Below are positions 16,370-25,582 of a stretch of DNA of 64,000 nt, piece by piece. Within the stretch, counting starts at the first letter, position 1. Each line of letters begins with the position of its first letter. The notes beneath the pieces are model-generated. The model saw only the letters and a list, made by a program, of their open reading frames with translations, made no database searches and was not told the DNA's origin. The position numbers and the translations under genes are program-made. The stretch is from Leptospira soteropolitanensis (GTDB taxonomy: Bacteria; Spirochaetota; Leptospiria; Leptospirales; Leptospiraceae), in assembly GCF_026151655.1 (NCBI RefSeq), contig NZ_JAMQPN010000011.1, positions 1 to 64,000 of the forward strand, read 5' to 3'.

Positions 16370-17656
16370 TTAGTCGGGCTCATAGTCAAACCCAGCGATG
16401 TATTTTAGACTTAGTAAAGCTCTTTCGTATTCTACCAATGCATCAATATATTTCAGCCGAGTTTCATTGTATGATCTTGTCGTGTCTAAAAACTCAAGTA
16501 ATGTTGAACCTCCTCCTTTATACGCCAATTCTACAATTTTAACTGCTTGTTGCGATTTTAACAATGAGATCTGACGCATTTGTTCTAAAGCTTCAAATCG
16601 GACTTTGATTTCTTCTTCTGTAATTGCTATTTCCTTGGCTAAATTCAAATACAACTCTTCTCGAAATAGAGCTGCTTGGTTTTTGGCCGATTGACTTTTA
16701 GCTATCTCACCTTGGTTACGTGAAAACACCGGTAATTCCATATTTAATGACATACCATACATATATTGGTTCTGTTGGACCAGTGAATCAAAAAGGATAT
16801 TTACGTTTGGAACAGCATAAGCTTTTTGCAATTTAATATTAGCTAAAGCAACATCTTCAGCATTGGCTAATGCTAGATAATCCGGTCTTCCTCCTGTTGC
16901 TAGTTTTAAAAGTTTATCTGAATCAATTTGTGGTAATAATTTTAAAGAATCTAAATTGCCGGAAAGAACAATATCAATTTCACTTGGATTTAATCCCAAT
17001 ACAACGATTAGTTCATTTTTTAATTTTAGATAATCTACTTGGGCAGAAACTTTTGCTACGGCATACTGGTCTTGTGCTACTTCTGATCGTAGTAATTCGA
17101 GTTTAGAAATATCTTCTTTTTTAAACCTAATTTTGTTAATTTCAACGATGTTAACTAGGTTTTTGTAATTTTCTTCTGCGAGTAGGTATCTTTCGCGTGC
17201 GGCTAACGTTGCAATGAATAAATTGCCAGTTCCTAATGAAATTTTGCGAAGAGACTCTAAAAAAATCAATTCGTCCATCTTTAGTTTTTTGTTAGCTACG
17301 TTGATCCTTTCTTCTCTTTTATTTTCTGTTTCATAAACAAAACCTAAACTAACACCATATTGGTTCCTGTTGGGATCAAATTGTTTTGAAGTTGGATTGA
17401 AGGGCAACACATCGGCCACAATATTGATGAAAGGGTTGGGTCTTAAGCCTGCTGTAATTCGATCGGCTTTGCTGAATTCAATTTCAAATTTTGCGATCGC
17501 CACTTGTTTGTTGTTTTTAATTGCAAATTGAATGGATTCATCAAAATTAAATTCCTTTTTTACTTTTTGTTTTGAGTAAATAGGTAAAGACAAGAATCCA
17601 AATAAAAAAAGAAAATAAATGGATGAATGGAGAATCGATCGATTAATTTTCTGCAT
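16370..17656 (-). CDS. TolC-family outer-membrane efflux protein
   Basis: A 428-residue outer-membrane factor with signal peptide (residues 1-25). It shows the two repeated coiled-coil halves of the family: FDESIQFAIKNNKQVAIAKF near the start, LLRSEVAQDQYAVAKVSAQV in the middle, and AYKGGGSTLLEFLDTTRSYN followed by DALVEYERALLSLKYIAG near the end. It is the exit duct of the tripartite efflux pump encoded immediately upstream; its start overlaps the 3' end of the RND gene by 14 nt. Confidence 0.93.
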   Translation of the reverse strand: MQKINRSILHSSIYFLFLFGFLSLPIYSKQKVKKEFNFDESIQFAIKNNKQVAIAKFEIEFSKADRITAGLRPNPFINIVADVLPFNPTSKQFDPNRNQYGVSLGFVYETENKREERINVANKKLKMDELIFLESLRKISLGTGNLFIATLAARERYLLAEENYKNLVNIVEINKIRFKKEDISKLELLRSEVAQDQYAVAKVSAQVDYLKLKNELIVVLGLNPSEIDIVLSGNLDSLKLLPQIDSDKLLKLATGGRPDYLALANAEDVALANIKLQKAYAVPNVNILFDSLVQQNQYMYGMSLNMELPVFSRNQGEIAKSQSAKNQAALFREELYLNLAKEIAITEEEIKVRFEALEQMRQISLLKSQQAVKIVELAYKGGGSTLLEFLDTTRSYNETRLKYIDALVEYERALLSLKYIAGFDYEPD

Positions 17657-20600
17657 GATTCATTTTTCTTTCTTCATTAAGATAACAAAGTAGGGGGATT
17701 GTAAAATTCCCAATGATAAGAGTGAATAATAATCCACCTACGATGACTGTGGCCATTGGTCTTTGGATATCTGATCCAATTTCATTTGTTAACATGGCTG
17801 GTAGTAAACCAATGATAGCCGTTGTCAGAGTTAAAAATCTAGGGCGGAATTGAATTTCCGAAACATGTAGTAGTATTTTTTTTAGTTCAGCCAAACTTTT
17901 TATTTCTCTATTTGTTTTTTCGTGATTGAAGTTGGAAACAAAGAGAACTCCTCCCATAATTGAAATTCCAAAAAGAGAAATAAGTCCAACTCCAGAGGAA
18001 ACGTTAAAGTGCATACCTCTAAAAAAAAGAAATAATAGTCCTCCGAGCGCTGCAACAGGAATACTCGACATGACCAATAGACTATCAGAAATATTATGAA
18101 ACATGAGGTATAAAATGAATAAAATCAAAGCAAATGTAAGTGGTACTGCTATCATTAATCTTTTACTTGCTCTTGTTAGGTTTTCAAATTGACCTCCCCA
18201 TTCGATTTCCACATCGGAAGGAAGTTTGATTTGTTTGTTTACGATTTTTTTGGCGTCTTTTACGAATCCACCCTGGTCTCTCCCCTCAATATTGATCCAA
18301 ACAGAGACCATCCTATTTCCGTTTTTGCGAGCGATTTTTGCTGGCATTTCTTTTAATTCTAGTTTTGCAACAGAAGATAATGGGTATTTGCTTTCATATT
18401 TACTTTTAATATTGATGTTTCCGATTGAATTAACAGATGTTCTGTATTCTTCTGGATAGCGGACCGTGATATTGTAAATATGGTTGTCTAAATAAAGTTT
18501 ACTAATTTCTTTTCCACCTATCGCCATTTCAGTAATGTCCTGGATATCGGAAAAGTTAATTCCGGCTCTTGCTGCTGCCTCTCTATCAATTGATATCACC
18601 AATTCAGTGTTTGGTCCTTCTTGTTCAATTCCAATTGCAGAGACTCCATCTAACTTCTCCAAAGCGGACTCGATTTCGGTCGCTTTTTGCCAGAGAACAG
18701 AAACATCTCGTCCTGAAAGTTGAATAGAAAGGTCGGCTGCTGATCCAGTCACTGCTTCCGCAACATTGTCAAGAATGGGTTGTGAAAAACTAAATTTAGC
18801 GCCAGGAACTATTTTTTCAAATTTTTCTTTGATTTGTTCAATCATTTCTGATTTTGAGCCAAAGGTTTTCCAATTGGAGTAATCTTCTAATGTGATTAAA
18901 CCTTCAATTCTATTTGGTCCAAATGGATCTGTTCCATCATCATTTCTGCCTGATTGTGTGATGATTACCTTTGCCTCTGGGAATTCACCTACAGCTTCTC
19001 GTAATAAATTGGCTACGTTTGCTGTTCGATCTAAATGAATTCCTGTTGGCAGTTTGCATCTAAAGTTAATGGCACCTTCGTCTAACTCCGGTAAAAACTC
19101 AGTTCCAAGTCCTAAGAAAACTAAAAAAAGGAGTGAGATCACTATGATATAGATTCGTAAAGTAATCTTTTTTGTATGATCTAGAAAATAGCCAAGGAAA
19201 CGAAGGAAGTGGGTTCTTGCTTGTGTGAGAATAAAAAATTCTTTAGTTTTGCGGCGATGTTCTTCATTAAAAAAACGGGAAAAGATGACAGGTAATACCG
19301 TTAAAGAAAAAAGTAGGGCACCAATAAGTGTGAATGCCAATCCAAAGGCCATCGGTTTAAATAATTTTCCCTCCACTCTTTCAAATAGAAAAATTGGGAG
19401 GTAAGCACAAAGAATCACAGAAATTGAGAAAAAGACTTCTTTCTCTGTATGTCCCGAAGATTGAAGAATTATTTCATCTAAGGAAAGTTTCTTTTTCGAA
19501 AGGGACGATAAGGTTATGGTTGCAATGATCCCTTCTATGATTACAATGGAGCTGTCTACAATGATTCCAAAGTCAATAGCACCTAGTGAAAGTAAGTTGG
19601 CAGGGATTTCAACTAGATGCATTAAACAAAATGAAAATAATAAAGAGAAAGGAATAGTAACAGCGACAGCGAGTGCTACTCTGTAATTTCCTAGAAGGAA
19701 AATTAAAACAATCATTACGATTGTAATTCCTTCCATCATGGTTCTAACAACAGTTTTTAAGGTATTGGATACGAGTTCTTCTCTATCATACAGGATTCGA
19801 ATACGTACACCTTTATTTTTTAGAAAACCTTCTAAGTTTTTAATTCTATCTTTTACTAATCGTAATACTTCAGTTGGGTTTTCCCCTTTTCGCATCATAA
19901 TGATGCCTTGCACACCTGAATTGATTTCTTTACCAGGTTTTAATCTGTATCCTAGAATTCCTTTTGGTGGATGCGGTATAACTCTAACCTTCCCAATATC
20001 TTTTACATAAATCGGAATGTCTTTTTTTTCTGTAACAATGATGTTTTCGATATCTTTTTCATTTTCAATAGCACCTAACGCACGCACTGGGATGGCTTGG
20101 TTTCCATGTTTGAAAATGTTTCCACCGGTATTCGCATTGTTTTCTTCGATTGCGAGAACCAAATCACGTAGGAAAACATTATATTTGTCCTGGTTAATCG
20201 GGTTGATTTCGATTTGGTATTCTTTGATGTCACCACCGAACGTAATGACGTCAGCAACACCCTGGATTTGTTGAATTCGAGGTGCTAATTCCCAATCCTG
20301 GATACTTCTTAGTTCCATTGTAGGTAAACCATCTCCCTCCAATGCATAACGTAAAATTTCTCCTACAGGAGAAGTCAATGGACCTAATTCTGGAACTTCA
20401 GTTCCTTCTGGTAATTGTATAGACTTTAATCTTTCGTTGACTTGGTTTCTTGCAAAGTACTCATCCGTGTGATCTTTAAATGTTAAGCGAACTACAGAAA
20501 GTCCGAAGATACTTTGGGATCTAGTTGTTGTTAATCCGGGAATTCCGGTTAATGCACGTTCTAAGGGTATTGTTACTAACTTCTCTACTTCAGAAGAGGC

Positions 20601-20762
20601 TCTCCCATCAAATTTTGTGATAACGATGACTTCTGTATCAGAGACGTCTGGATAAGCATCAATCTTTAGATGTGTAACCGAATAAATTCCAAATGCAGAG
20701 ATCATTAAAAAACAAAACAGTATGACGGGTGAGTTATTGAGTGAAAAGCGGATGAAACCCAT
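17643..20762 (-). CDS. CusA/CzcA-family heavy-metal RND efflux pump
   Basis: A 1039-residue inner-membrane RND transporter with the usual two sets of transmembrane segments and large periplasmic loops. The heavy-metal subfamily signature is in the fourth membrane segment, AIDFGIIVDSSIVIIEG, retaining both aspartates and the glutamate needed for proton coupling. Other signatures include FDGRASSEVEKLVTIPLE near residue 50 and GNYRVALAVAVTIPFSLLFS. It drives export of divalent or monovalent metal cations by proton antiport. The actual metal cannot be told from motifs alone. Its ATG overlaps the stop of the adaptor gene by one nucleotide (TAATG). Confidence 0.95.
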   Translation of the reverse strand: MGFIRFSLNNSPVILFCFLMISAFGIYSVTHLKIDAYPDVSDTEVIVITKFDGRASSEVEKLVTIPLERALTGIPGLTTTRSQSIFGLSVVRLTFKDHTDEYFARNQVNERLKSIQLPEGTEVPELGPLTSPVGEILRYALEGDGLPTMELRSIQDWELAPRIQQIQGVADVITFGGDIKEYQIEINPINQDKYNVFLRDLVLAIEENNANTGGNIFKHGNQAIPVRALGAIENEKDIENIIVTEKKDIPIYVKDIGKVRVIPHPPKGILGYRLKPGKEINSGVQGIIMMRKGENPTEVLRLVKDRIKNLEGFLKNKGVRIRILYDREELVSNTLKTVVRTMMEGITIVMIVLIFLLGNYRVALAVAVTIPFSLLFSFCLMHLVEIPANLLSLGAIDFGIIVDSSIVIIEGIIATITLSSLSKKKLSLDEIILQSSGHTEKEVFFSISVILCAYLPIFLFERVEGKLFKPMAFGLAFTLIGALLFSLTVLPVIFSRFFNEEHRRKTKEFFILTQARTHFLRFLGYFLDHTKKITLRIYIIVISLLFLVFLGLGTEFLPELDEGAINFRCKLPTGIHLDRTANVANLLREAVGEFPEAKVIITQSGRNDDGTDPFGPNRIEGLITLEDYSNWKTFGSKSEMIEQIKEKFEKIVPGAKFSFSQPILDNVAEAVTGSAADLSIQLSGRDVSVLWQKATEIESALEKLDGVSAIGIEQEGPNTELVISIDREAAARAGINFSDIQDITEMAIGGKEISKLYLDNHIYNITVRYPEEYRTSVNSIGNINIKSKYESKYPLSSVAKLELKEMPAKIARKNGNRMVSVWINIEGRDQGGFVKDAKKIVNKQIKLPSDVEIEWGGQFENLTRASKRLMIAVPLTFALILFILYLMFHNISDSLLVMSSIPVAALGGLLFLFFRGMHFNVSSGVGLISLFGISIMGGVLFVSNFNHEKTNREIKSLAELKKILLHVSEIQFRPRFLTLTTAIIGLLPAMLTNEIGSDIQRPMATVIVGGLLFTLIIGNFTIPLLCYLNEERKMNHAEN

Positions 20763-21706
20763 TAGTATCCGAAGCTAAGTCCTTTTAATAAGGTTGAACC
20801 ATGAGAAACAACTTGGTCATTAATTTTAAGTCCTGATAATACTTGAGTATATTCTTCAGTTTCGATCCCTGTTTCCACTTGAATCCTTTGGAATGTGCTG
20901 GCGTCAACACGTTTAAAAATATAACTTGTGTCACCAATTAAGATAATAGATTCGTTGGGAACAGATAACGCTTCTATGTTTTCCAGTTCAACTTGTCCTG
21001 TCCCAAACATACCAGGTTTGAATTGATTGTTAGTATTTTTTGTAACGATCAAAACCTTTACAGTTCGACTGACTGGATCAATCACATCTGAAACGGAATC
21101 GATTCGGGTTTCAAATCGCTCACCAGGGAAAGCTGAAAACTTTATATAAAGCCTGGATTGAATTTTTACTCGATTTAGTTTTGTTTCAGGAATATCTCCT
21201 ACGATCAAAATATTTCCCGGTTTGAGTTTTGATAATTTGTCGATTGGTATTCCTTGCATGCGAAGACGATTTAGGTTTTCTTCCATTGAAGCACCCATTT
21301 GTTGTAGTTGAACTTGGGCATCATTCAATTCTTTACCGGCAGCAGCTTGGTTTTCAACAAGATACTTTAAACGGGAATAGGATTTTTTTGCTCCATAAAG
21401 AGCTGCTTTGCTTTTGAGGTATTCTGAATATATGACGGATTGTTCTTCCGTTTCAAAGTGATAGGAATAATTTGCTTCTTTGGACGAAACGCAAACAACT
21501 GCTATACGAACTGGAATTGAAAGAGCTGCACCTAAATTCCTGTATTCTACATTAGCAAGTGCAATTGTAGATGGGAGGTCTCCTTCCGATTTTTTAATGA
21601 TCTCGCCGTCTTGGATGGAATGGAAACTGGCGATGCGAGGCCGATTTTCTTCAGGTTTTGATTGGCAAGAAATGGAAAAAACAAGACAAAGCAGATTGCT
21701 AGATAT
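20762..21706 (-). CDS. RND periplasmic adaptor (CusB/CzcB-like) with disrupted 5' end
   Basis: The body of the adaptor is intact: a hairpin region (SEYLKSKAALYGAKKSYSRL), NQAAAGKELNDAQVQLQQ, the barrel region (SRLYIKFSAFPGERFETRID) and the membrane-proximal domain. The frame is open without a stop back to 21706, encoding FSISCQSKPEENRP, the end of a lipoprotein signal, but it contains no ATG, GTG or TTG before that point. The expected signal start (KRKYLAICFVLFF) lies one frame away and joins exactly at a run of six T (21676-21681 as A on the plus strand), and even that frame has only an ATT (21718-21720) as start. Either a one-base deletion with start loss, an unusual start, or a sequence error. 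A TTG at 21328 would yield only the C-terminal 188 residues. Confidence 0.75.
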   Translation of the reverse strand: MSSNLLCLVFSISCQSKPEENRPRIASFHSIQDGEIIKKSEGDLPSTIALANVEYRNLGAALSIPVRIAVVCVSSKEANYSYHFETEEQSVIYSEYLKSKAALYGAKKSYSRLKYLVENQAAAGKELNDAQVQLQQMGASMEENLNRLRMQGIPIDKLSKLKPGNILIVGDIPETKLNRVKIQSRLYIKFSAFPGERFETRIDSVSDVIDPVSRTVKVLIVTKNTNNQFKPGMFGTGQVELENIEALSVPNESIILIGDTSYIFKRVDASTFQRIQVETGIETEEYTQVLSGLKINDQVVSHGSTLLKGLSFGY

Positions 21707-21737
21707 TTACGCTTACCAATTTCTCTTCTTAGTTAAC

Positions 21738-21758
21738 TTGCCTTCGAAGGGAAGGCAA
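21738..21758. promoter_or_regulatory. Operator-like palindrome upstream of the efflux operon
   Basis: TTGCCTTC-N5-GAAGGCAA is a perfect 8-5-8 inverted repeat, 18 nt upstream of the presumed adaptor start region. No T-run follows on either strand, so it is more likely a regulator-binding site than a terminator. No metal-responsive regulator gene lies next to it. Confidence 0.4.
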
Positions 21759-21973
21759 TCGGAAAAATGATTTTAGTTAATGAAAAAGTTGGATTCTAGA
21801 TAGACCGTCCCTATGGCTCGTTAGTCATTTTGTGGTAATGGCAACAGTTGGTGGCTTGTTCGAAAATTTTAGAATCGAATTTCCTGAGGATTTATAGGAT
21901 TGAGATTTTCACCAATGAAAAACTAAATACTCTCGAAAAATTAGGGAATTTCCATTTACTTTTGCCCGAGGAA

Positions 21974-23125
21974 ATGAGTCTAAATGGGAATTCATTTTCT
22001 GGAGAGAAACATTTGCGATTTTTATCATTTTTTCTTTTTATATTTTTTACCTTTATCTTGATTCAATGCAAAGCTTTCGGAAAGGATCCGGAAGGATCTC
22101 ATCTAGAAAAAATAAAAACATCTACACATTATGACCATACTCGCGAACAATTTGTAAATCGTAGGCCTGACGTCCTGGAAAAAATGAGAGAGAATCAAAA
22201 CTTCTTCTCTCTCTTCTTTAAATTTATGTTTGGTGGAGATAAACACCAAAAACCTGATGTGAAGTTACCCGAAGAAAAACCTGACTTCGAAGAGTTTTTA
22301 AAACCAGACGAAACCATAAAATTTATTTGGTTTGGACATTCTACCTTTCTTGTGAATATAGAGGGAAAACTTTTGTTCTTTGATCCCGTCTTTTCTGAAT
22401 CAGCAGCCCCTTTTAGTTTTATGGTAAAACGATTTCAAGATGCGGTAGTCAAATTGGAAGAATTACCTCCTATTGATTATATTATCATATCCCATGACCA
22501 TTATGATCATCTCGATATGCAGACCATTGAATTTTTTAAATCCACAAATACTAAATTCATCACACCGCTTGGCGTTATTTCGCATTTAAAAGAGTGGGGA
22601 ATCACAGAAGATCGCCTAACGGAGCTAGACTGGTGGCAAAGTGAGGATTTAGGAAAACTCAAAATTGTTTGCACACCGGCCCAACATTTTTCAGGACGGA
22701 GAGGAATGAATGGGAACAAAACTTTATGGTCCTCCTGGACTATCATTGGAGAAAAAGAAAGGTTCTATTTTAGCGGTGATTCGGGGTATGATGTACATTT
22801 CAAAGACATTGGAGATAAATTTGGACCATTTGATCTTACTTTTATTGAAAATGGCCAATACAATCCTATGTGGGAAGCCGTACATGTTTTACCTGAACAA
22901 ACAGCAAAAGCACATTTGGATTTAAAAGGGAAACGTCTTGTTCCTGTCCATTGGGGGATGTTCAACTTGTCTTTACATAGTTGGTATGAACCTGCAGAAT
23001 CATTAGAGAAACAGGCGAAAAATTACAAAATAGATATTCTTACTCCGAAATTTGGACAGATGGTAAAAGTTCGTGAACCTAACCTAATGGAACGTTGGTG
23101 GAAAAAATTCATGCAGTCGGAATGA
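21974..23125 (+). CDS. NAPE-PLD-like metallo-beta-lactamase-fold lipoprotein
   Basis: A 383-residue protein with a lipoprotein signal (FLFIFFTFILIQC, Cys at about residue 32). The domain matches the N-acyl-phosphatidylethanolamine phospholipase D-like branch of the metallo-beta-lactamase fold: WFGHSTFLV, ISHDHYDHLDM (HxHxDH), CTPAQHFSGR, FSGDSGYD and VPVHWGMFNLS supply the metal ligands. Members hydrolyse phosphodiester bonds in lipids or related compounds; the substrate here is unknown. The ATG at 21974 was chosen because it begins the signal peptide; GAGG lies very close to it. Followed by a clear terminator. Confidence 0.88.
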   Translation: MSLNGNSFSGEKHLRFLSFFLFIFFTFILIQCKAFGKDPEGSHLEKIKTSTHYDHTREQFVNRRPDVLEKMRENQNFFSLFFKFMFGGDKHQKPDVKLPEEKPDFEEFLKPDETIKFIWFGHSTFLVNIEGKLLFFDPVFSESAAPFSFMVKRFQDAVVKLEELPPIDYIIISHDHYDHLDMQTIEFFKSTNTKFITPLGVISHLKEWGITEDRLTELDWWQSEDLGKLKIVCTPAQHFSGRRGMNGNKTLWSSWTIIGEKERFYFSGDSGYDVHFKDIGDKFGPFDLTFIENGQYNPMWEAVHVLPEQTAKAHLDLKGKRLVPVHWGMFNLSLHSWYEPAESLEKQAKNYKIDILTPKFGQMVKVREPNLMERWWKKFMQSE

Positions 23126-23140
23126 AAAAGAACGAATTAA

Positions 23141-23164
23141 AATCTGAATTCAGATTATTTTTTT
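23141..23164 (+). terminator. Intrinsic terminator
   Basis: AATCTGAATTCAGATT is a perfect 16-nt palindrome (6-bp stem with AATT loop), followed by ATTTTTTT. It lies 16 nt after the stop of the NAPE-PLD-like gene. Confidence 0.6.
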
Positions 23165-23244
23165 GTAAAACTCTGAATCATTAGAGATTTTTTATATCCA
23201 AGATTCTTTTTGGTCCACCCCTCCCTTTGAAAGGAGTAGTAGGT

Positions 23245-24132
23245 ATGCTAAAAAGATTTTTTTTAATTTTTCCAACAGTTCTCTGGTCTTTAATCATTTT
23301 CTCTTTGTTTTTGATAGGTTGTGCTTTCAAAGATAAAAACACCGAAAAATCATTGTTTGTTGGAATACTCGGCCTCGTTTCTTCCTTTTCTGAAGAGAAA
23401 AAAACAGCAGAGGAAACAAGTTCAGGATCCTCTGCTGAATTCGAAGTTTTATCGGTGTCAAAAGAATTTGTTTTTGAAAGTGCCAATTTTACTCTTGAAG
23501 GAAAAAATTTAGATACTGCAACAGGAATACAATTGTTTGGTGATGGATTTTCAAAGTTCTTGAAAATCATAGAAGTAAGTAGTTCCAAAATTGTTGTAAC
23601 AGTGTTACATTGTTCGGATTCTCCGTTTGTTGTTTTCCCCTTTGGAGACAAAGGAAATCAACGTCAAATTTCCATTCCTTGTCTTGGTAGTTTTCGTTAT
23701 TCCTTGCGATCGCTTCTCTATGAACAAGGAGTTGGCATTTCTCCATTGCAACCTCAATTCAATCAAAATTCTTTAGAACTTTTGCGGACTTTGGGAGATT
23801 TGGAATTTATTTCAGAACCCGCATTGCCAGAGGGAATTCAAATCAATAAAGAGACGGGGGAAATTTCTGGGATCCCTTTGGAAACAACAGGAAACGAATT
23901 TCGATCGTTTCAAATCGTTCTTCGAGTCAAAACAAATCCCAGTCTTAAAATTGAATCGCAATTGAAAATGATAGTAGTTTCGGAAGAGGAGAAGTTTAAT
24001 CGAACTTGTCGGTCCATTTCACAGACTTCCACTTGTAAAGGACCCTCGCCGCACCTTTGTTCCAATTCCTCAATCTGTTATATAAGCCAATTTGGTTGTT
24101 TGACAGATCCAAAATGTGGATTTTCTGAATGA
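23245..24132 (+). CDS. Lipoprotein with Ig-like domain and cysteine-rich tail
   Basis: A 295-residue lipoprotein (signal ending IIFSLFLIGC). Residues about 60-145 form an Ig-like/IPT-type segment (FVFESANFTLEGKNLDTATG). Residues about 165-245 match the putative Ig (He_PIG) pattern: ALPEGIQINKETGEISGIPL. The last 45 residues contain eight cysteines (for example QTSTCKGPSPHLC), probably disulphide-bonded outside the cytoplasm. The start is ATG 23245; the AAAGGAG ribosome-binding site can pair with a CTCC just upstream. No function can be assigned; a surface adhesin-like role is speculation. Confidence 0.75.
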   Translation: MLKRFFLIFPTVLWSLIIFSLFLIGCAFKDKNTEKSLFVGILGLVSSFSEEKKTAEETSSGSSAEFEVLSVSKEFVFESANFTLEGKNLDTATGIQLFGDGFSKFLKIIEVSSSKIVVTVLHCSDSPFVVFPFGDKGNQRQISIPCLGSFRYSLRSLLYEQGVGISPLQPQFNQNSLELLRTLGDLEFISEPALPEGIQINKETGEISGIPLETTGNEFRSFQIVLRVKTNPSLKIESQLKMIVVSEEEKFNRTCRSISQTSTCKGPSPHLCSNSSICYISQFGCLTDPKCGFSE

Positions 24133-24146
24133 AGGCCTTTACGCCA

Positions 24147-24210
24147 GCGATTGCAGCGGAAATCCTTTCGCAAATGCGAAAGATTGGAGCGAAAAGCGCG
24201 GTCGCATAAA
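24147..24210. repeat. Bipartite intergenic palindrome element
   Basis: The core is CTTTCGCA-AA-TGCGAAAG (24165-24182), a perfect 8-bp stem, flanked by GATTGCAGCGGAAATC on one side and ATTGGAGCGAAAAGC on the other, which resemble each other as direct half-elements. It looks like a REP-type intergenic element. A related palindrome lies at 24907-24935, on the other side of the next gene. Confidence 0.45.
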
Positions 24211-24320
24211 GTAGTGAAACAATGCTGAACCTAGAAGATTGCGAGGCGCCCTTTTTAAAAATTTTAGAACCAACACAATAGAATGGATACCAATTTAAGA
24301 AACAATCATTAGGATTTTCT

Positions 24321-24851
24321 ATGTTAAAACATTTAGTTTGTATTCCCATCATCTCCTTCCTCATGTGGAGTTGTTCGCAAAATAAGGAAGAGGGCCTGAT
24401 CCCCGGCACAAAACTCACCGGTGATGCATTAACTGATGCAGTGGTTCTTTCTATCTTAACCACTCCTAGTTGTCAATATTTGACAAATGAAAACGCAAAC
24501 ACCGCATTTCAAGTCAATGGATCTATTTCCATTTGCAGTGTACAATCTGTTAGTGGGTCACTCACAGTACAAACAGCAGGGACATATGAAGTGACGGCCA
24601 CCTCTGGTAGACAGACACTTACCTCCACTAGTTGTAATTCTAGTCGATTTGATTTCCTTGTTTCCTTAAAAGAGGGGAATACGGAATTATTTAGTTCTTC
24701 TGCATCGGGAGCAAAACAGATTAGTTTAGAATCTGGGAAAACATATAGTATTCAGTCGACAGGGCTTGTGAACCCTTCTGATTACCAATGCCAAGGGAAA
24801 GCTGTAAGTTCAAATATTACGCCTTACCGAATCAATCTCCGTAAACTCTAA
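24321..24851 (+). CDS. Small lipoprotein of unknown function
   Basis: A 176-residue lipoprotein with signal MLKHLVCIPIISFLMWSC. The mature part is Ser/Thr-rich with beta-strand character (SISICSVQSVSGSLTVQTAG) and four further cysteines, suggesting a small secreted beta-sandwich with disulphides. I recognise no family. It lies between two related palindromic elements and has no obvious operon partner. Confidence 0.7.
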   Translation: MLKHLVCIPIISFLMWSCSQNKEEGLIPGTKLTGDALTDAVVLSILTTPSCQYLTNENANTAFQVNGSISICSVQSVSGSLTVQTAGTYEVTATSGRQTLTSTSCNSSRFDFLVSLKEGNTELFSSSASGAKQISLESGKTYSIQSTGLVNPSDYQCQGKAVSSNITPYRINLRKL

Positions 24852-24906
24852 GTTTTTTTTAGGATTTTTTTGTTTTGGCAACAGCGGAAGGTTTCCTTGG
24901 ACTTTA

Positions 24907-24935
24907 GGTAGTTTCCGCAATTGCGGAAATCTACC
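24907..24935. repeat. Imperfect palindrome related to 24165-24182
   Basis: GGTAG-TTTCCGCAA and TTGCGGAAA-T-CTACC form a 14-bp stem with one bulged base. The centre (CCGCAATTGCGG) has the same organisation as CGCAAATGCG in the upstream element. No T-run follows, so it is not a classical terminator. Confidence 0.4.
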
Positions 24936-24971
24936 ATCGCATTCCTGTTAGTTTGTGGATAAAATGTTCCC

Positions 24972-25511
24972 ATGAGATTATTTGGTGGGTTTATTTTTTT
25001 TCTAGGACGAAAAAAAGGGACTTTTTGGAGATCCGTGTTTTTTCTCTTACTTGGATCTTTTCTGTATTGTACTTCGGTAGATAAAAAAACTTATTTCAAC
25101 GGTTTCTACAAAACATCACAATACCAGCCACACCAACAATTGAGTTATGCAAAAAAATATGGGTATCATTCTGAATGTTTGGTGCTAATGGAAGGACCCG
25201 TTCCCAGTCGGATGGAACCTTGTGCCATTGGAGACCTTCGGTCGGGAAAGGATTTATATCGTGAGACAGAAGTGGAAGTAGCAGGAGATTCTTTTCCTGT
25301 GGATTGGTACATTGCTGGTTATGGATATGGGTTACACGTAAACCAAGAATACTATCAAAGTATTGCATTTTTTACGAGTTATTCACAGAATAGAGGGCTC
25401 CCTCGGTTTTCTCCCTTGTATTACAAACGTGATATATATGGAACAGAAGTAATGCAATATTATTCAAGGTATCCTTATCGAGTTTATCCTTTTTATCCAG
25501 GACGCAGGTAG
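24972..25511 (+). CDS. Tyr-rich lipoprotein of unknown function
   Basis: A 179-residue protein with a long N-terminal signal ending FLLLGSFLYC (lipobox Cys at about residue 37). The mature part is rich in tyrosine and aromatic residues (DWYIAGYGYGLHVNQEYYQS) and ends in a Tyr/Pro/Arg-rich tail. No known domain is visible. It is followed after 71 nt by the PhoD-like gene on the same strand. Confidence 0.65.
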   Translation: MRLFGGFIFFLGRKKGTFWRSVFFLLLGSFLYCTSVDKKTYFNGFYKTSQYQPHQQLSYAKKYGYHSECLVLMEGPVPSRMEPCAIGDLRSGKDLYRETEVEVAGDSFPVDWYIAGYGYGLHVNQEYYQSIAFFTSYSQNRGLPRFSPLYYKRDIYGTEVMQYYSRYPYRVYPFYPGRR

Positions 25512-25582
25512 AAGATTTACGATTGACGGAAAGGGAAAATTTAATATTAATTTAGGCAAAAGTTTTAAATTTTTGGAATGCC

